Shown: positions 7,026-15,592, counted from the first letter of the stretch. The stretch is DNA of 47,940 nt from Patescibacteria group bacterium (GCA_023487645.1 JAMDBX010000015.1:1-47940); one strand, 5' to 3'. Made by a program: numbers and translations. The notes: a model not told the origin generated them from the letters alone.

Positions 7026-8102
7026 CTATTTTAGTACGTATTCGGCTTTTTTGGTGCCGCCGACCTTTTTGATTAAACCTTTTTGTTTGAGGAATTTCAG
7101 TTCCCGCAAGACCGTATCATCGGAAAAATCAGGAAAGATTTTACGAAAGTCTTTATTTTGCATTGCTTTATGCCGGTGCAGATATTCCATAATCAGCATC
7201 TGTCTCTCATTGAGCTCTACCTGCTCCCCCAGTCTGTCTTTGATCCGTGAGTCCAGGGAGATCCGCTTAACCCGTTCCTTGATTTTGTTTAGCTCGATAG
7301 CCACCCCTTCTACGAAATAATCCAGCCAGGGAGTTAGATCCCTTTCCTGGTTATCCAAAACCAGTTGGTTGGACACGGCCTGCAAGGTTAAATAATAATC
7401 CATGGGGCTGGAATCAAAATATTCTTCCAGGGAAAAAAGCTTACGGATATCGTAGCCTTCCAAAAACATTACCAGGGTGGCAATGGCCCGGGCAGTCCGG
7501 CCGTTACCTTCGACAAAAGGGTGGATCCGGGCTAACTCGTAGTGGACTATCCCGGCCTTAATCACCGGATGGATATCTTTTGACTCCGGGCTATTAATCC
7601 AATTTAACAGGTCTTCCACCAAATAGGGCACTTCTGCAGCCGGAGGAGGGGTATAAGAGACTTGTCCAGTCTTGCTGTTTTTTAAAACCACCTGGCGGAC
7701 CCGGAATTTGCCGGTATGCTCGGATAAAATAATTTTCTCCACTGTTTTGCGGTGGGTTTCCAAAATAGTTTCCAAGGTTAAAATATAAGAACGGCCCGGT
7801 CCAATCTTGGTGGCGATTTCATCAATAAACTTCAAAACATTGCGGTAGTTGATGACTTCCTGGATGTCCCGCTCACGGGCAATGACATCCTGGCCGTCTA
7901 AAACCTCCTGGGCCTGTTCAAAAGAAAGCTGGTTGCCCTCCAAATGGGTACCGTGATGAATAAAACGCTCAGCCGCCTCTTTGCGAAACTTGGCTTCCCA
8001 GGCCGGAATCAAGGGAGAGTTTAGAATTACTTCCCGGGCAGCATCAATTACCCCGATATATTTTAAAGTTTTATTGGTAATAGAATATTTTGGATTAAAC
8101 AT
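7026..8102 (-). CDS. Fic-domain protein with C-terminal winged helix
   Basis: Fic proteins usually transfer AMP from ATP to a hydroxyl of a target protein. 358 residues: Fic/DOC N-terminal region, then the core with HPFVEGNGRTAR at 194-205 (all catalytic positions present), and a C-terminal winged helix at about 290-358 (LNERQMLIMEYLHRH, DDTVLRELKFLKQKGLIKKV) that looks DNA-binding. The self-inhibitory motif of this class, (S/T)xxxE(G/N)N, is represented by GTHLEGN with Glu55; the usual Ser/Thr four residues before the Glu is Gly, and a Thr is one position later. No toxin-antitoxin partner is adjacent. The region upstream of its ATG is made of degenerate 7-bp repeats. Confidence 0.92.
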   Translation of the reverse strand: MFNPKYSITNKTLKYIGVIDAAREVILNSPLIPAWEAKFRKEAAERFIHHGTHLEGNQLSFEQAQEVLDGQDVIARERDIQEVINYRNVLKFIDEIATKIGPGRSYILTLETILETHRKTVEKIILSEHTGKFRVRQVVLKNSKTGQVSYTPPPAAEVPYLVEDLLNWINSPESKDIHPVIKAGIVHYELARIHPFVEGNGRTARAIATLVMFLEGYDIRKLFSLEEYFDSSPMDYYLTLQAVSNQLVLDNQERDLTPWLDYFVEGVAIELNKIKERVKRISLDSRIKDRLGEQVELNERQMLIMEYLHRHKAMQNKDFRKIFPDFSDDTVLRELKFLKQKGLIKKVGGTKKAEYVLK

Positions 8103-8108
8103 GTTTGA

Positions 8109-8213
8109 AATAAGTCAAAAGCCAAAGGTCAAAAATCAAAATTGCAAGTTAAAATTCAAAACTTTTAACTTTTAAATTGTACTTTTGCCTTTTGAATTTT
8201 GCATTTTGAATTA
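8109..8213. repeat. Degenerate 7-bp repeat tract, both orientations, upstream of fic
   Basis: First half is TCAAAAn-type units, second half TTTTGnn-type units, so the tract can fold back on itself. It contains AATTGTACTTTTG (8175-8187), identical to 13789-13801 inside a glycosyltransferase gene, showing the same repeat family. It occupies most of the gap between fic and the DUF5654-like gene. Confidence 0.7.
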
Positions 8214-8249
8214 ATTATCGCATAATTCCCGCAGAATTCCAAGATTTTG

Positions 8250-8278
8250 TTGTCTTGAGGGTGCAATTACGATAAAAT
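8250..8278 (+). promoter_or_regulatory. Promoter of the DUF5654-like gene
   Basis: TTGTCT (8250-8255), 17 bases, TAAAAT (8273-8278), six bases to ATG 8285. Confidence 0.55.
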
Positions 8279-8284
8279 AACTTT

Positions 8285-8572
8285 ATGGTAAAGAGAAAAG
8301 CTAGTACAAATGCCAAAAAAGAAGAAAAAACCTTTCACGAAGAGCTAGTTTCCCAAATGCTTGCCTTGGCTACTTCCGGTTTTGGGTTAGTGGCAGCTTT
8401 GGCCTGGAACGATACAATCCAACAAGTTGTCAAAGAATTTATCGAACCGCGTATTCCGGGATCAGGGATACTCTCACGCTTTATTTATGCTCTCCTAATT
8501 ACCGTTCTAGCGGTTTTTATTACCTATCAGCTAACCCGCCTCAATGCCCATTTCCAATCAGGCAAAAAGTAG
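8285..8572 (+). CDS. Small two-segment membrane protein, DUF5654-like
   Basis: 95 residues: a basic N-terminus (KRKASTNAKKEEK), a first hydrophobic segment with an embedded AWNDTIQ (about 30-45), a short loop, and a second membrane segment LLITVLAVFITYQLT (about 70-84). The pattern of a Trp-Asn-Asp in the first segment and an Arg/Leu-rich exit recalls DUF5654, a family of unknown function common in CPR and DPANN. Runs toward the minus-strand gene ending at 8585, with 12 bases between. Confidence 0.75.
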   Translation: MVKRKASTNAKKEEKTFHEELVSQMLALATSGFGLVAALAWNDTIQQVVKEFIEPRIPGSGILSRFIYALLITVLAVFITYQLTRLNAHFQSGKK

Positions 8573-8584
8573 CTCGGAAAAACC

Positions 8585-9490
8585 TTAAGCTCTTCGGATA
8601 TAGTCAGCAAGTTGCGGATACACCTTTAAAGAAGCAGCTAAAAGCGTTGCCGATCTATTAGCAGGGACCAAACCAGCAGCCACCAAACCATCTAAGGAAG
8701 CTTCCAGTACAAATGGAATTGCAGGATCAGCGCTTTTGACCATTCTTATCATCTGCCCAATTTCATTGTTGTAATTAGGATTTTCACCGGTCATCTCTTT
8801 TAGCCATCTAATACTTGGAATAGTCTGATCAGCATGGACAACTCTTCCTACCTGCACATGAACCTCTTTGATAATCCCTGCTTGCAACATCTTAGCTAGG
8901 GCTGTTTTCCAATCACCAAATGGGCGCACACCTTCTCTAGCTTCCTCCAAAGCATGATGAAAATCAAAAACTGCCAAACGATGATTTTTGATATAAACAT
9001 CAGCATTACTTTCATCACCAAAAACAGCGGGGTGGGTTTGTATTAAGGGATATTTATAATGTCCGTAAGGTTCTTGACCACCAACCCGATAATTGTATGT
9101 CACAACAGGAAAATCACTCCCGAAAACTTTCTCTAATTTATGCAGTGATCGTATAGAAAGAGCCGGACCAGGGAAAGCTAAATTGTATTTAGCCAATTTT
9201 TCATCCGGCCTTAAAGGATCAACTCTTTCACGGAGCACTTTGGCCAATTGGGCATAAGGATTAAACATCACATGGCCACTTTTAATGGCGGTTAATTTAG
9301 CTAAAGTTTGCTTCCGTTTAAACAGCACATCCAAAGCCGGACCCCAAAAGGGAGCATATTCGACACTCGAAAAACCAGTTTTCTGAGCAAATTCAATAAA
9401 ACGACGGTTGCTTCCGAATAAAGCAATATCAGGGCGTTGCTGACAAGCAAGATTTAAATAAGAAAAACGGACATCAACTTCCTGATTCAT
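8585..9490 (-). CDS. Uncharacterised protein, possible xylose-isomerase-like TIM barrel
   Basis: Function not recognised; 301 residues without membrane segment or signal peptide. Blocks such as FIEFAQKTGFSSVEYAPFWGP near the N-terminus, RLAVFDFHHALEEA in the middle, KEVHVQVGRVVHA and PFVLEASLDGL follow the beta-strand and metal-ligand rhythm (Glu, Asp-x-His-His, His, Glu) of xylose-isomerase-like / AP-endonuclease-2 barrels, so a metal-dependent sugar or base-site enzyme is possible. That is inference from pattern only. It follows recF by 37 bases and has its own promoter candidate. Confidence 0.6.
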   Translation of the reverse strand: MNQEVDVRFSYLNLACQQRPDIALFGSNRRFIEFAQKTGFSSVEYAPFWGPALDVLFKRKQTLAKLTAIKSGHVMFNPYAQLAKVLRERVDPLRPDEKLAKYNLAFPGPALSIRSLHKLEKVFGSDFPVVTYNYRVGGQEPYGHYKYPLIQTHPAVFGDESNADVYIKNHRLAVFDFHHALEEAREGVRPFGDWKTALAKMLQAGIIKEVHVQVGRVVHADQTIPSIRWLKEMTGENPNYNNEIGQMIRMVKSADPAIPFVLEASLDGLVAAGLVPANRSATLLAASLKVYPQLADYIRRA

Positions 9491-9497
9491 ACTGCAT

Positions 9498-9526
9498 ATA
9501 CTAGCAGGAAAACTATCTTAATGCAA
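9498..9526 (-). promoter_or_regulatory. Promoter candidate of the TIM-barrel-like gene
   Basis: TTGCAT (9526-9521), 17 bases, TG-C-TAGTAT (9503-9498), seven bases to ATG 9490. Both boxes are weak, spacing is ideal. Confidence 0.4.
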
Positions 9527-9527
9527 C

Positions 9528-10646
9528 CTATAGGACACTCAAATTCCCTTTTTCAACCCTAATCACTTTTACTGATTTTAAAAATTCTTCGGGAATTTGT
9601 TCGTTTTCCACCGCAGTTATTACTGTTTGTTGGTCTTTAACCAAAGAAATAATATAATCCCGGTGTTCGCTATCCAGCTCTGAAAAAACATCATCCAATA
9701 GAAGTATCGGTTTTGTCTGTTTTACTTTATTAATAAACTGCAGTTGCGCAAGTTTTAGCCACAAAACAGCCGTCCGTTGTTCACCCCGGGAACCAAAACT
9801 TCCCAAATGACGTCCATTTAAAATAAAGGTAAAGTCATCCCGGTGAGGACCAATTAAGCTGGTGGCTGCAGCTATTTCCCGGGGTTGGTACTCTTCAAGC
9901 CGTTTTAAAGAAAGCAGGCTTTGTTGATACATATACTTAAACTCCCCTAAAGAATTGGTGAGAGAATTTAATTGCGTAGCCTCTTCATTTATTACCTGAA
10001 AAAAATGATGCCTTTTCTCGGTAATAACTTTGCCTGATTCAATCATTTTCTCTGTCCAAAATTCCAGCTCGGAAATTTTAGCCAAACCCTCCTTGATCCT
10101 TTTTAAAAGCCTGTTTCGGGAGACTAAAGCCAGAGAGTATTCATTTAAGGCCTGTTTATACTGTTTATCAATTTGAGCTAGACTCAGATCCAGATGCCAG
10201 CGGCGCAGGGCCGGGGGGCCGGAAACCAGGTTAATGTCTTCCGGAGAAAAATAAACCGCCACCAAATTTCCAATATAATCCGTTACCCTCCTGGGTATCC
10301 CATTAACTTTAACCCTTTTCTCCACAACCCGTGCCCCTTCTACTGCTGCATCGCTGCGCAACTGCATCGCAATCTCAAGTTTAGTTACCTCAGCAACTTC
10401 CTGATCTTTCGATTGCAAACTTTCTACTACTTCTCCTTCCACCCTGCTAAACTCTTCTCCTTGTTTTATAAGCTGCATATCAATTTGGGCTCGGGAAGAT
10501 TTTGTTGTTGCTAAAAAATAAATTGATTCTAAGATATTGGATTTTCCCTGGGCATTTTTACCAATAAATAAAGTGGTTGGAGAAAAACTTAACTCCAACG
10601 TAGAGATATTCCTAAAATTAGTGAGTTTGAGTTTTTTTAAAAGCAT
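9528..10646 (-). CDS. recF: DNA replication and repair protein RecF
   Basis: SMC-like ATPase that loads RecA at single-strand gaps together with RecO and RecR. 372 residues, normal length. N-terminal LTNFRNIS, Walker A GKNAQGKSN (29-37), the RecF signature region GSRGEQRTAVLWLKLAQ and Walker B LLLDDVFSELD near the C-terminus, followed by a D-loop-like stretch. Starts six bases after the MFS stop, suggesting transcriptional coupling. There is no dnaA, dnaN or gyrB next to it, unlike the classical recF neighbourhood. Confidence 0.95.
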   Translation of the reverse strand: MLLKKLKLTNFRNISTLELSFSPTTLFIGKNAQGKSNILESIYFLATTKSSRAQIDMQLIKQGEEFSRVEGEVVESLQSKDQEVAEVTKLEIAMQLRSDAAVEGARVVEKRVKVNGIPRRVTDYIGNLVAVYFSPEDINLVSGPPALRRWHLDLSLAQIDKQYKQALNEYSLALVSRNRLLKRIKEGLAKISELEFWTEKMIESGKVITEKRHHFFQVINEEATQLNSLTNSLGEFKYMYQQSLLSLKRLEEYQPREIAAATSLIGPHRDDFTFILNGRHLGSFGSRGEQRTAVLWLKLAQLQFINKVKQTKPILLLDDVFSELDSEHRDYIISLVKDQQTVITAVENEQIPEEFLKSVKVIRVEKGNLSVL

Positions 10647-10652
10647 TCCGTC

Positions 10653-12023
10653 TTACTTTTCCCAATGGCCTTCACCTAAAAATTCCCGGACCCGTATAGG
10701 CAGATGGCGCGCATGAAAAAATAAGTTGGGCCGAAGCGCTATTATCCCTACTGCCAATGTCATCACCCCCAGGCTAATAAAAATAGGCGTAACTCCGATT
10801 AAATCCGACAAGCCTCCGGCCAAAATCGCCGTCACTGCCGAAACACTGGTCATAATTACAGCCAGCACCGAAAACACCTTTCCCCGGCTTTGTTCAGGCG
10901 TACTTTCCTGAAGGGATGTCTGGGAAGGAATAATAATGGAAACGGTACATAACCCGGCCAAAAAAGCAATTAAAGCAAAAAGTGAAGACAAAGAGGGAGC
11001 CCTAAAGAAATACCGGGGATGGGTAATATATGTTGGCAAATCACTCGATTGCAGTATTTGGGCAAGTGTAGGGATTATCCCGATCAGAATAAACAATATT
11101 CCTCCGATAATGACTGCCGGTAATACCAAAGATCTTCGGGGACGGCCATGAAAAAGACGGCCAATCAACAGGGCTCCCACCACCATTCCCAGCCCCAAAG
11201 GCAACATCACAAAGTAAGAAGCATCAGCAGCATGAATGTGCAATACCCTTTCAACATAAGAAGGGGTCACTACCGCTAAAATTCCGATCACTCCCTGGAC
11301 CGCCGAAAGCAGGCCGATGGAAACTATCACACTGATCCTGCCTCTGATAAAATGAAAAGTACGTTTGGCCTCATCAATAGTTAAATCTACCACCCGCCCT
11401 AAAGCCGAAAATGAAGGCGATTTATCAAACTCCGCTTTAGATGTACGGATAACCGGCAAGTTTTGGGCCATCAAAAAGGCGATGAAAAGCATGAAGGCTC
11501 CCATTAAAAAAACAGCATTAATTCCCAAAGTATTTAAAATCGGCCCGCCAATGGAAAACCCGACCATAAACGAACCATAAAGGGTTAAAGAAAACAGTGA
11601 GTTGGCTAAAAAAAGCTGCTTGGAAGTGACAAGTTTAGGAATTGAAGAACTTTCCGAAGGCATAAAAAATTGGGCTAAAAAATTAACAAAAAAAGTGTTA
11701 ATTAAAATTAGAGGGAAAGAGCGTTTAATAAGCAAAAAAAGTAAAAAGGCAATTACTAAAAAAAAGTCGATTAGGATAATTATCCTTCTTCTGTCGGTCA
11801 AATCAACAAAAACTCCGGCAAATAAACCAAAAAGTATCGCCGGCAGATAGGCGGAAACAAGCAACGCCGAAACAGCCAGGTTGGAATTAACCAGCTTAAA
11901 TACCCAAATAATCAAAGCAAAATTTAGGGTATTGTAGGCTAGCTGAACCAGGATCTGATTAAACCATAAAAATCTAAAGCCCCGGTTAGAAATTACCGAG
12001 GCAAACGTAACCTTCTCAGTCAT
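10653..12023 (-). CDS. Major facilitator superfamily transporter
   Basis: 456 residues with about twelve hydrophobic segments. The first inter-repeat loop has GVFVDLTDRRRIIILIDF, a variant of the MFS motif A (GxxxDRxGRR) typical of the DHA/EntS-like drug and metabolite exporters. Substrate cannot be inferred. It lies between mutM and recF on the same strand; a TATAAT at 12045-12040 (minus strand), inside the gap after mutM, could start a transcript about ten bases before the ATG. Confidence 0.88.
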   Translation of the reverse strand: MTEKVTFASVISNRGFRFLWFNQILVQLAYNTLNFALIIWVFKLVNSNLAVSALLVSAYLPAILFGLFAGVFVDLTDRRRIIILIDFFLVIAFLLFLLIKRSFPLILINTFFVNFLAQFFMPSESSSIPKLVTSKQLFLANSLFSLTLYGSFMVGFSIGGPILNTLGINAVFLMGAFMLFIAFLMAQNLPVIRTSKAEFDKSPSFSALGRVVDLTIDEAKRTFHFIRGRISVIVSIGLLSAVQGVIGILAVVTPSYVERVLHIHAADASYFVMLPLGLGMVVGALLIGRLFHGRPRRSLVLPAVIIGGILFILIGIIPTLAQILQSSDLPTYITHPRYFFRAPSLSSLFALIAFLAGLCTVSIIIPSQTSLQESTPEQSRGKVFSVLAVIMTSVSAVTAILAGGLSDLIGVTPIFISLGVMTLAVGIIALRPNLFFHARHLPIRVREFLGEGHWEK

Positions 12024-12053
12024 AATTTAAACTCAAAGATATTATACCGCAAA

Positions 12054-12911
12054 TTACTTTTGGCAGGACGGACAAAAGTATGTCCCTCTACCTGCTTGGA
12101 TAATTTTTTCTACCTTTCCGGAACAGCCCTTACAAGCTTGACCTTCTTTGCCATAAACATTGGCATAATCTAAAAAGTATCCCTTCTCCCCATCAATATT
12201 AACAAAGTGAGCCCTAGTCGATCCTCCTTTTTCAATGGCCAGTTCCAAAGAATCTTTGATACCCTGGTAAAGCTTTTTAAATTCCCTGTCGGATAAGTTG
12301 GATACTTTTCTTCGAGGATCAATTCTCGCTGCAAAAAGTACTTCCGAGGCATAAATATTCCCCACTCCGGAGACAACGGATTGGTCCATGAGGACAACTT
12401 TGATTGGTTTGCTTTTATGCTTTAAAAGGTTGGTTTTTAAAAGCTCCCAAGAAAATCCCGGTTCCAAGGGTTCCGGGCCTAACTCCCCTAGCTTTTTAAA
12501 GTTATCTCCCTCAAGCTGCGAAGTTCTAAACAGTTTGACCCAACCAAACCTGCGCTGGTCGTTAAAATATAACTTTGAACTATCAAATTCAAAGACAGCC
12601 CGGGTTGAACTGTTGGGTAGCGGCCCTCTCATGTCCGGGGTCGGATGTCCCCCAATTACCCTTTCTTTTTTTTGAGTCAATATTAGTTGTCCGGTCATTT
12701 TTAAATGAAAAACCAGGGAAATATCACCAGTCAGATTTATCCCCAACATCTTGGCTTTTCGCCAAACTTCGAGTACCTTTTGCCCCTGGGGCTTTTGAGG
12801 GTTAAATAAAACAGATTTGGGGGTTAAAACTTCAATCTTTTTTAAGGTCAAACCCAATATTTTTTTCTCTAAACCTCTCCTGATGGTTTCAACTTCAGGC
12901 AACTCCGGCAT
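12054..12911 (-). CDS. mutM: Formamidopyrimidine-DNA glycosylase (Fpg/MutM)
   Basis: Removes 8-oxoguanine and ring-opened purines and cleaves the strand. 285 residues. N-terminal MPELPEVETIRRGL supplies the catalytic Pro2 and Glu3; the lysine corresponding to Lys57 is in WRKAKML; the helix-two-turn-helix is DQSVVSGVGNIYASEVLFAARIDP split over two segments; the C-terminal zinc finger has four Cys (CKGC ... CPSC). A 20-residue stretch around 84-103 (ERVIGGHPTPDMRGPLPN) is longer than in most relatives. Promoter TTGATC-17-TAAAAT ends six bases before the ATG and overlaps the stop of the preceding gene. Confidence 0.96.
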   Translation of the reverse strand: MPELPEVETIRRGLEKKILGLTLKKIEVLTPKSVLFNPQKPQGQKVLEVWRKAKMLGINLTGDISLVFHLKMTGQLILTQKKERVIGGHPTPDMRGPLPNSSTRAVFEFDSSKLYFNDQRRFGWVKLFRTSQLEGDNFKKLGELGPEPLEPGFSWELLKTNLLKHKSKPIKVVLMDQSVVSGVGNIYASEVLFAARIDPRRKVSNLSDREFKKLYQGIKDSLELAIEKGGSTRAHFVNIDGEKGYFLDYANVYGKEGQACKGCSGKVEKIIQAGRGTYFCPSCQK

Positions 12912-12917
12912 AAAGCT

Positions 12918-12946
12918 ATTTTACTGTGAGATTAACCTAAGATCAA
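12918..12946 (-). promoter_or_regulatory. Promoter of mutM
   Basis: TTGATC (12946-12941), 17 bases, TAAAAT (12923-12918), six bases to ATG 12911. The -10 box overlaps the stop codon of the upstream gene. Confidence 0.5.
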
Positions 12947-13238
12947 TCATTGGAGTTCTTGGTAATCCCCTGCGAAAATAAAAGTTCGACCAATCAGCTA
13001 TCTTCTGTTTAAAGTCAGGGAAATACTCCTTCAAGCCTACAGCAGCTAAATAAGGAACAGCTATTAGTAGTTCAGCAACAGAAGGAATTGTAATTTCCGG
13101 GGCAGTAGTCCGCCAAGCTACGTCTTCAAAACAGGGTCTATTCCTCCTAAGGTTTTCAGCATAAAATTCATGGCTCTGTAATTGTTTTCGTTGCTCATCA
13201 ATAGAAGAAATTGGGCCGACTTTTTCCCACTCATTCAT
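12921..13238 (-). CDS. Small protein of unknown function
   Basis: 105 residues, not recognised. Acidic/polar N-terminal half (SSIDEQRKQLQSHEFYAENLRRNR), a mildly hydrophobic middle (PSVAELLIAVPYLAAVGLKEYF) too short and interrupted for a clear membrane segment, and a basic-aromatic C-terminus (WSNFYFRRGLPR). TATATT lies six bases before the ATG, in line with a leaderless transcript, which supports it as a real gene. Located between a glycosyltransferase and mutM. Confidence 0.6.
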   Translation of the reverse strand: MNEWEKVGPISSIDEQRKQLQSHEFYAENLRRNRPCFEDVAWRTTAPEITIPSVAELLIAVPYLAAVGLKEYFPDFKQKIADWSNFYFRRGLPRTPMIDLRLISQ

Positions 13239-13244
13239 AATTTT

Positions 13245-13250
13245 AATATA
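13245..13250 (-). promoter_or_regulatory. -10 box of the small unknown gene
   Basis: TATATT with six bases to ATG 13238; no convincing -35 box. Confidence 0.4.
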
Positions 13251-13263
13251 AAGGGGATCGGAT

Positions 13264-14397
13264 TTATTTCCCAGTCTTTAAATTTTCTTTAATAAGTTCT
13301 AAAATTTCTTTTTTAAATCTTTCTTTGGAAAATTTTTCGGCTTGGCTGTAGCAATCCTGGGCTTGATATTTTTTAGGATCAAATTTCTTCAGAACTTTAA
13401 CTAAAGAATCAACTGTTGGTTTATCGAAAAACTCGCCGGTTTTACCCTCCACCACTGTCTCCAAAAACCCTCCGGCTCGCAAAGCAATCACCGGAGTCCC
13501 AGCGGCCATGGATTCCACCGGGACAATCCCAAAATCCTCATCTTCTGAGACCACAATAACCGCTTTAGCTCTTACCATTAGTTCCGGTAAATTTTGGTCA
13601 TCTACCTCATCTAAAAACTCCACACTTTTAAAATTGGCAAATTGGGACTTAAAAGTTGAAAGTAAAGGCCCGGTGCCGGCTATTTTCAAAGGCAACCCCA
13701 GCTTGCCACAAGCCTCAATGATAATATCTGTCCCCTTTCCTCTTACCAATCTTCCCAAGGATAAGTAATAACTATCTTTTGAGTTTTGAATTGTACTTTT
13801 GAATTTTGAATTTTGAATTTTGAATTTTTGTATATCAACTGGGGGATAGATCACTACTGATTGCCGGCGATAAAATTTTTTAATCCTTTGGTATACATTT
13901 TGAGAGTTGGCCACCAGAATATCCGGCCTCTGAGAGACTTGGAAATCATAAAGCCGCAGCAAGTGAATGGCCAAACTTGAGGGTATTTTAGTCCACCAAT
14001 GTTTTTGGTAACTGCCCGACCTCGGACCGTACAGGGAATTTGGAGGCGTATGGATATAACTAATATGCAAAGCTTTCGATGGGGTAATCACCGCCTTGGC
14101 AAAATAATCATTTGAAGAGGAGATAATCAAATCAAAACCGTTTAAGTCAAAGCTTTCAAAAGCTACCGGGGCTAAAATTTTCAAAGGAGATAACAGTTTA
14201 CCTGCCCAAGGAATCTTATCCAGCCAGGAAGCCTGGATGTTCCAGTCCCGAAATCTCAGGGCGTGGGAACCCAATCCTTGCGGATCATAAAAGGCCGTAA
14301 AAATAGGAGCCCTAGGAAAAATTTCATGTAAGGCCTCCAAAACCCTCTCCGCTCCACCATAAAATTTTAAAAAATCATGAACTAAGGCAACTTTCAT
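13264..14397 (-). CDS. Glycosyltransferase family 4
   Basis: GT-B retaining glycosyltransferase, 377 residues, probably using a nucleotide sugar at the cytoplasmic membrane face. N-terminal VHDFLKFYGGAERVLEAL is the GT4 glycine-rich acceptor loop; YLSLGRLVRGKGTDIIIEA opens the C-terminal domain; SEDEDFGIVPVESMAAGTP carries the E-x7-E nucleotide-sugar motif. At about residues 188-206 the sequence becomes low complexity (FKIQNSKFKSTIQNSK), encoded by 7-bp repeats at 13776-13830, in the linker between the two Rossmann domains. Its ATG overlaps the stop of the upstream glycosyltransferase (ATGA), so the two are translationally coupled. Confidence 0.93.
   Translation of the reverse strand: MKVALVHDFLKFYGGAERVLEALHEIFPRAPIFTAFYDPQGLGSHALRFRDWNIQASWLDKIPWAGKLLSPLKILAPVAFESFDLNGFDLIISSSNDYFAKAVITPSKALHISYIHTPPNSLYGPRSGSYQKHWWTKIPSSLAIHLLRLYDFQVSQRPDILVANSQNVYQRIKKFYRRQSVVIYPPVDIQKFKIQNSKFKSTIQNSKDSYYLSLGRLVRGKGTDIIIEACGKLGLPLKIAGTGPLLSTFKSQFANFKSVEFLDEVDDQNLPELMVRAKAVIVVSEDEDFGIVPVESMAAGTPVIALRAGGFLETVVEGKTGEFFDKPTVDSLVKVLKKFDPKKYQAQDCYSQAEKFSKERFKKEILELIKENLKTGK
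13776..13830. repeat. 7-bp tandem repeat (TTTTGAA) inside a glycosyltransferase gene
   Basis: Units TTTTGAG and TTTTGAA, then TTGTAC, then four perfect TTTTGAA units and a partial one. Same repeat family as upstream of fic. It encodes the low-complexity interdomain linker on the minus strand. Confidence 0.85.
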
Positions 14398-15509
14398 TTT
14401 ATATTTTCATAAACTTTAAAGATCTTATCTGTTACTTTCTCGATTGTAAAATTGTCCATTACATCATCATAAGCCTGTTGACCTAATTTTCGAGCTAAAT
14501 TTCTATCCTCGACAAGTTTATTTAATGCCTTTGCCATAGTTTTGCTATCACCGGGATCGACTAAAAAACCATTCGCTCCATCTTTAATAAACTCCGGAGT
14601 TCCTCCATTATTGGTAGCCACAATCGGTAATTTAGCCATTGCCGCTTCAATCACCGATGAGGCAAAAGGTTCTTTTTCCACTGAAGCCAGCACAAAGATA
14701 TCAATTAAACTAAAAATTAAAGACCTATCCTCAATAAATCCTGCCAGCTTTACCCTTGTCTCCAATTTATATCTTTTAACCATCTCTTCAAGTAGCTTCT
14801 CGACACTGCCTTCCTGGCCCTTACCGCTGCCAAAAATCAGCAGCTTTACCTTAGGATCTTTAATCTTGACAATTGCCTGTAATAATATCTGTGGCCCTTT
14901 TCTTTCCACCAACCGACCGGCAAAACCGATGACAGTATCCTCCTTTTTTATTTTATACTTCTTTTTTAGTTGAAAAACCTGGGAAGAATCAGGATTAGTG
15001 ATTTTTTTACCCAAATCAGAGCTAATATAGACAACTTCACACTTAGGAAACCTACCTTTATAATAATCGTTGATTGAGCGGGAAACCATTAAAAACTTAT
15101 CCACCCTTTTTCCCAAAGTAGCCATCAACCAATGGGGATAATCATAATCAAGAATATAGGCAACCAGCTTGTGTTTTTTAGGAAGTAAACTGGTTAAAAT
15201 TAAAGCCCGGGTAGTATGGGCTACCACTAAATCCGGGTTAACATCTTTCACTATTTCGTTAAGTTGTCTGACTGATTTTACAAGACGAAGCAAAACAGCC
15301 GGATTAAATCTTTTCAAAGGCTCAAAATCAATTTTAAAAACAGGAACATTGCTTTGGCTATAAAGATGCTCATAAGGTGAGTCTTTAGCGATCACCAAAA
15401 AGGGGTCAAATTTTTTTCTATCAAAATAGCGAAGATAGGTCGACAACCAAATCTGTGCTCCTCCGGCTATTGTACTATGGTCGACAAAAAGGATTTTACA
15501 CTTTCTCAT
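14394..15509 (-). CDS. Glycosyltransferase family 4
   Basis: 371 residues from ATG 15509, which has AAAGG nine bases upstream and a TATAAT (15527-15522) before it; a TTG 16 codons earlier is not needed. N-terminal ILFVDHSTIAGGAQIWL (acceptor loop), VIGFAGRLVERKGPQ at the start of the second domain, and EKEPFASSVIEAAMAKLP with the E-x7-E motif. First gene of a minus-strand run, divergent from the ABC exporter genes, so it probably contributes to the same surface glycan. Confidence 0.92.
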   Translation of the reverse strand: MRKCKILFVDHSTIAGGAQIWLSTYLRYFDRKKFDPFLVIAKDSPYEHLYSQSNVPVFKIDFEPLKRFNPAVLLRLVKSVRQLNEIVKDVNPDLVVAHTTRALILTSLLPKKHKLVAYILDYDYPHWLMATLGKRVDKFLMVSRSINDYYKGRFPKCEVVYISSDLGKKITNPDSSQVFQLKKKYKIKKEDTVIGFAGRLVERKGPQILLQAIVKIKDPKVKLLIFGSGKGQEGSVEKLLEEMVKRYKLETRVKLAGFIEDRSLIFSLIDIFVLASVEKEPFASSVIEAAMAKLPIVATNNGGTPEFIKDGANGFLVDPGDSKTMAKALNKLVEDRNLARKLGQQAYDDVMDNFTIEKVTDKIFKVYENIK

Positions 15510-15521
15510 TATCTGCCTTTG

Positions 15522-15527
15522 ATTATA
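15522..15527 (-). promoter_or_regulatory. -10 box of the minus-strand glycosyltransferase pair
   Basis: Perfect TATAAT twelve bases before the ATG at 15509, followed by an AAAGG ribosome site. The -35 region is only T-rich. Confidence 0.5.
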
Positions 15528-15592
15528 TAACACAATCAATATGTAAAAATCCTGCAAATATATTAGAATATGGTGGCTTTAACAAAACATTT

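Noticed and set aside
10194..11850. Plus-strand open frames over recF and the MFS gene
   Set aside because: No family resemblance; composition follows the reverse complement of membrane and ATPase codons.
15455..15592. Longer N-terminus for the Wzm-like permease
   Set aside because: The extra 46 codons overlap the divergent glycosyltransferase gene and its promoter, and do not resemble the family N-terminus, which begins at ATG 15593.
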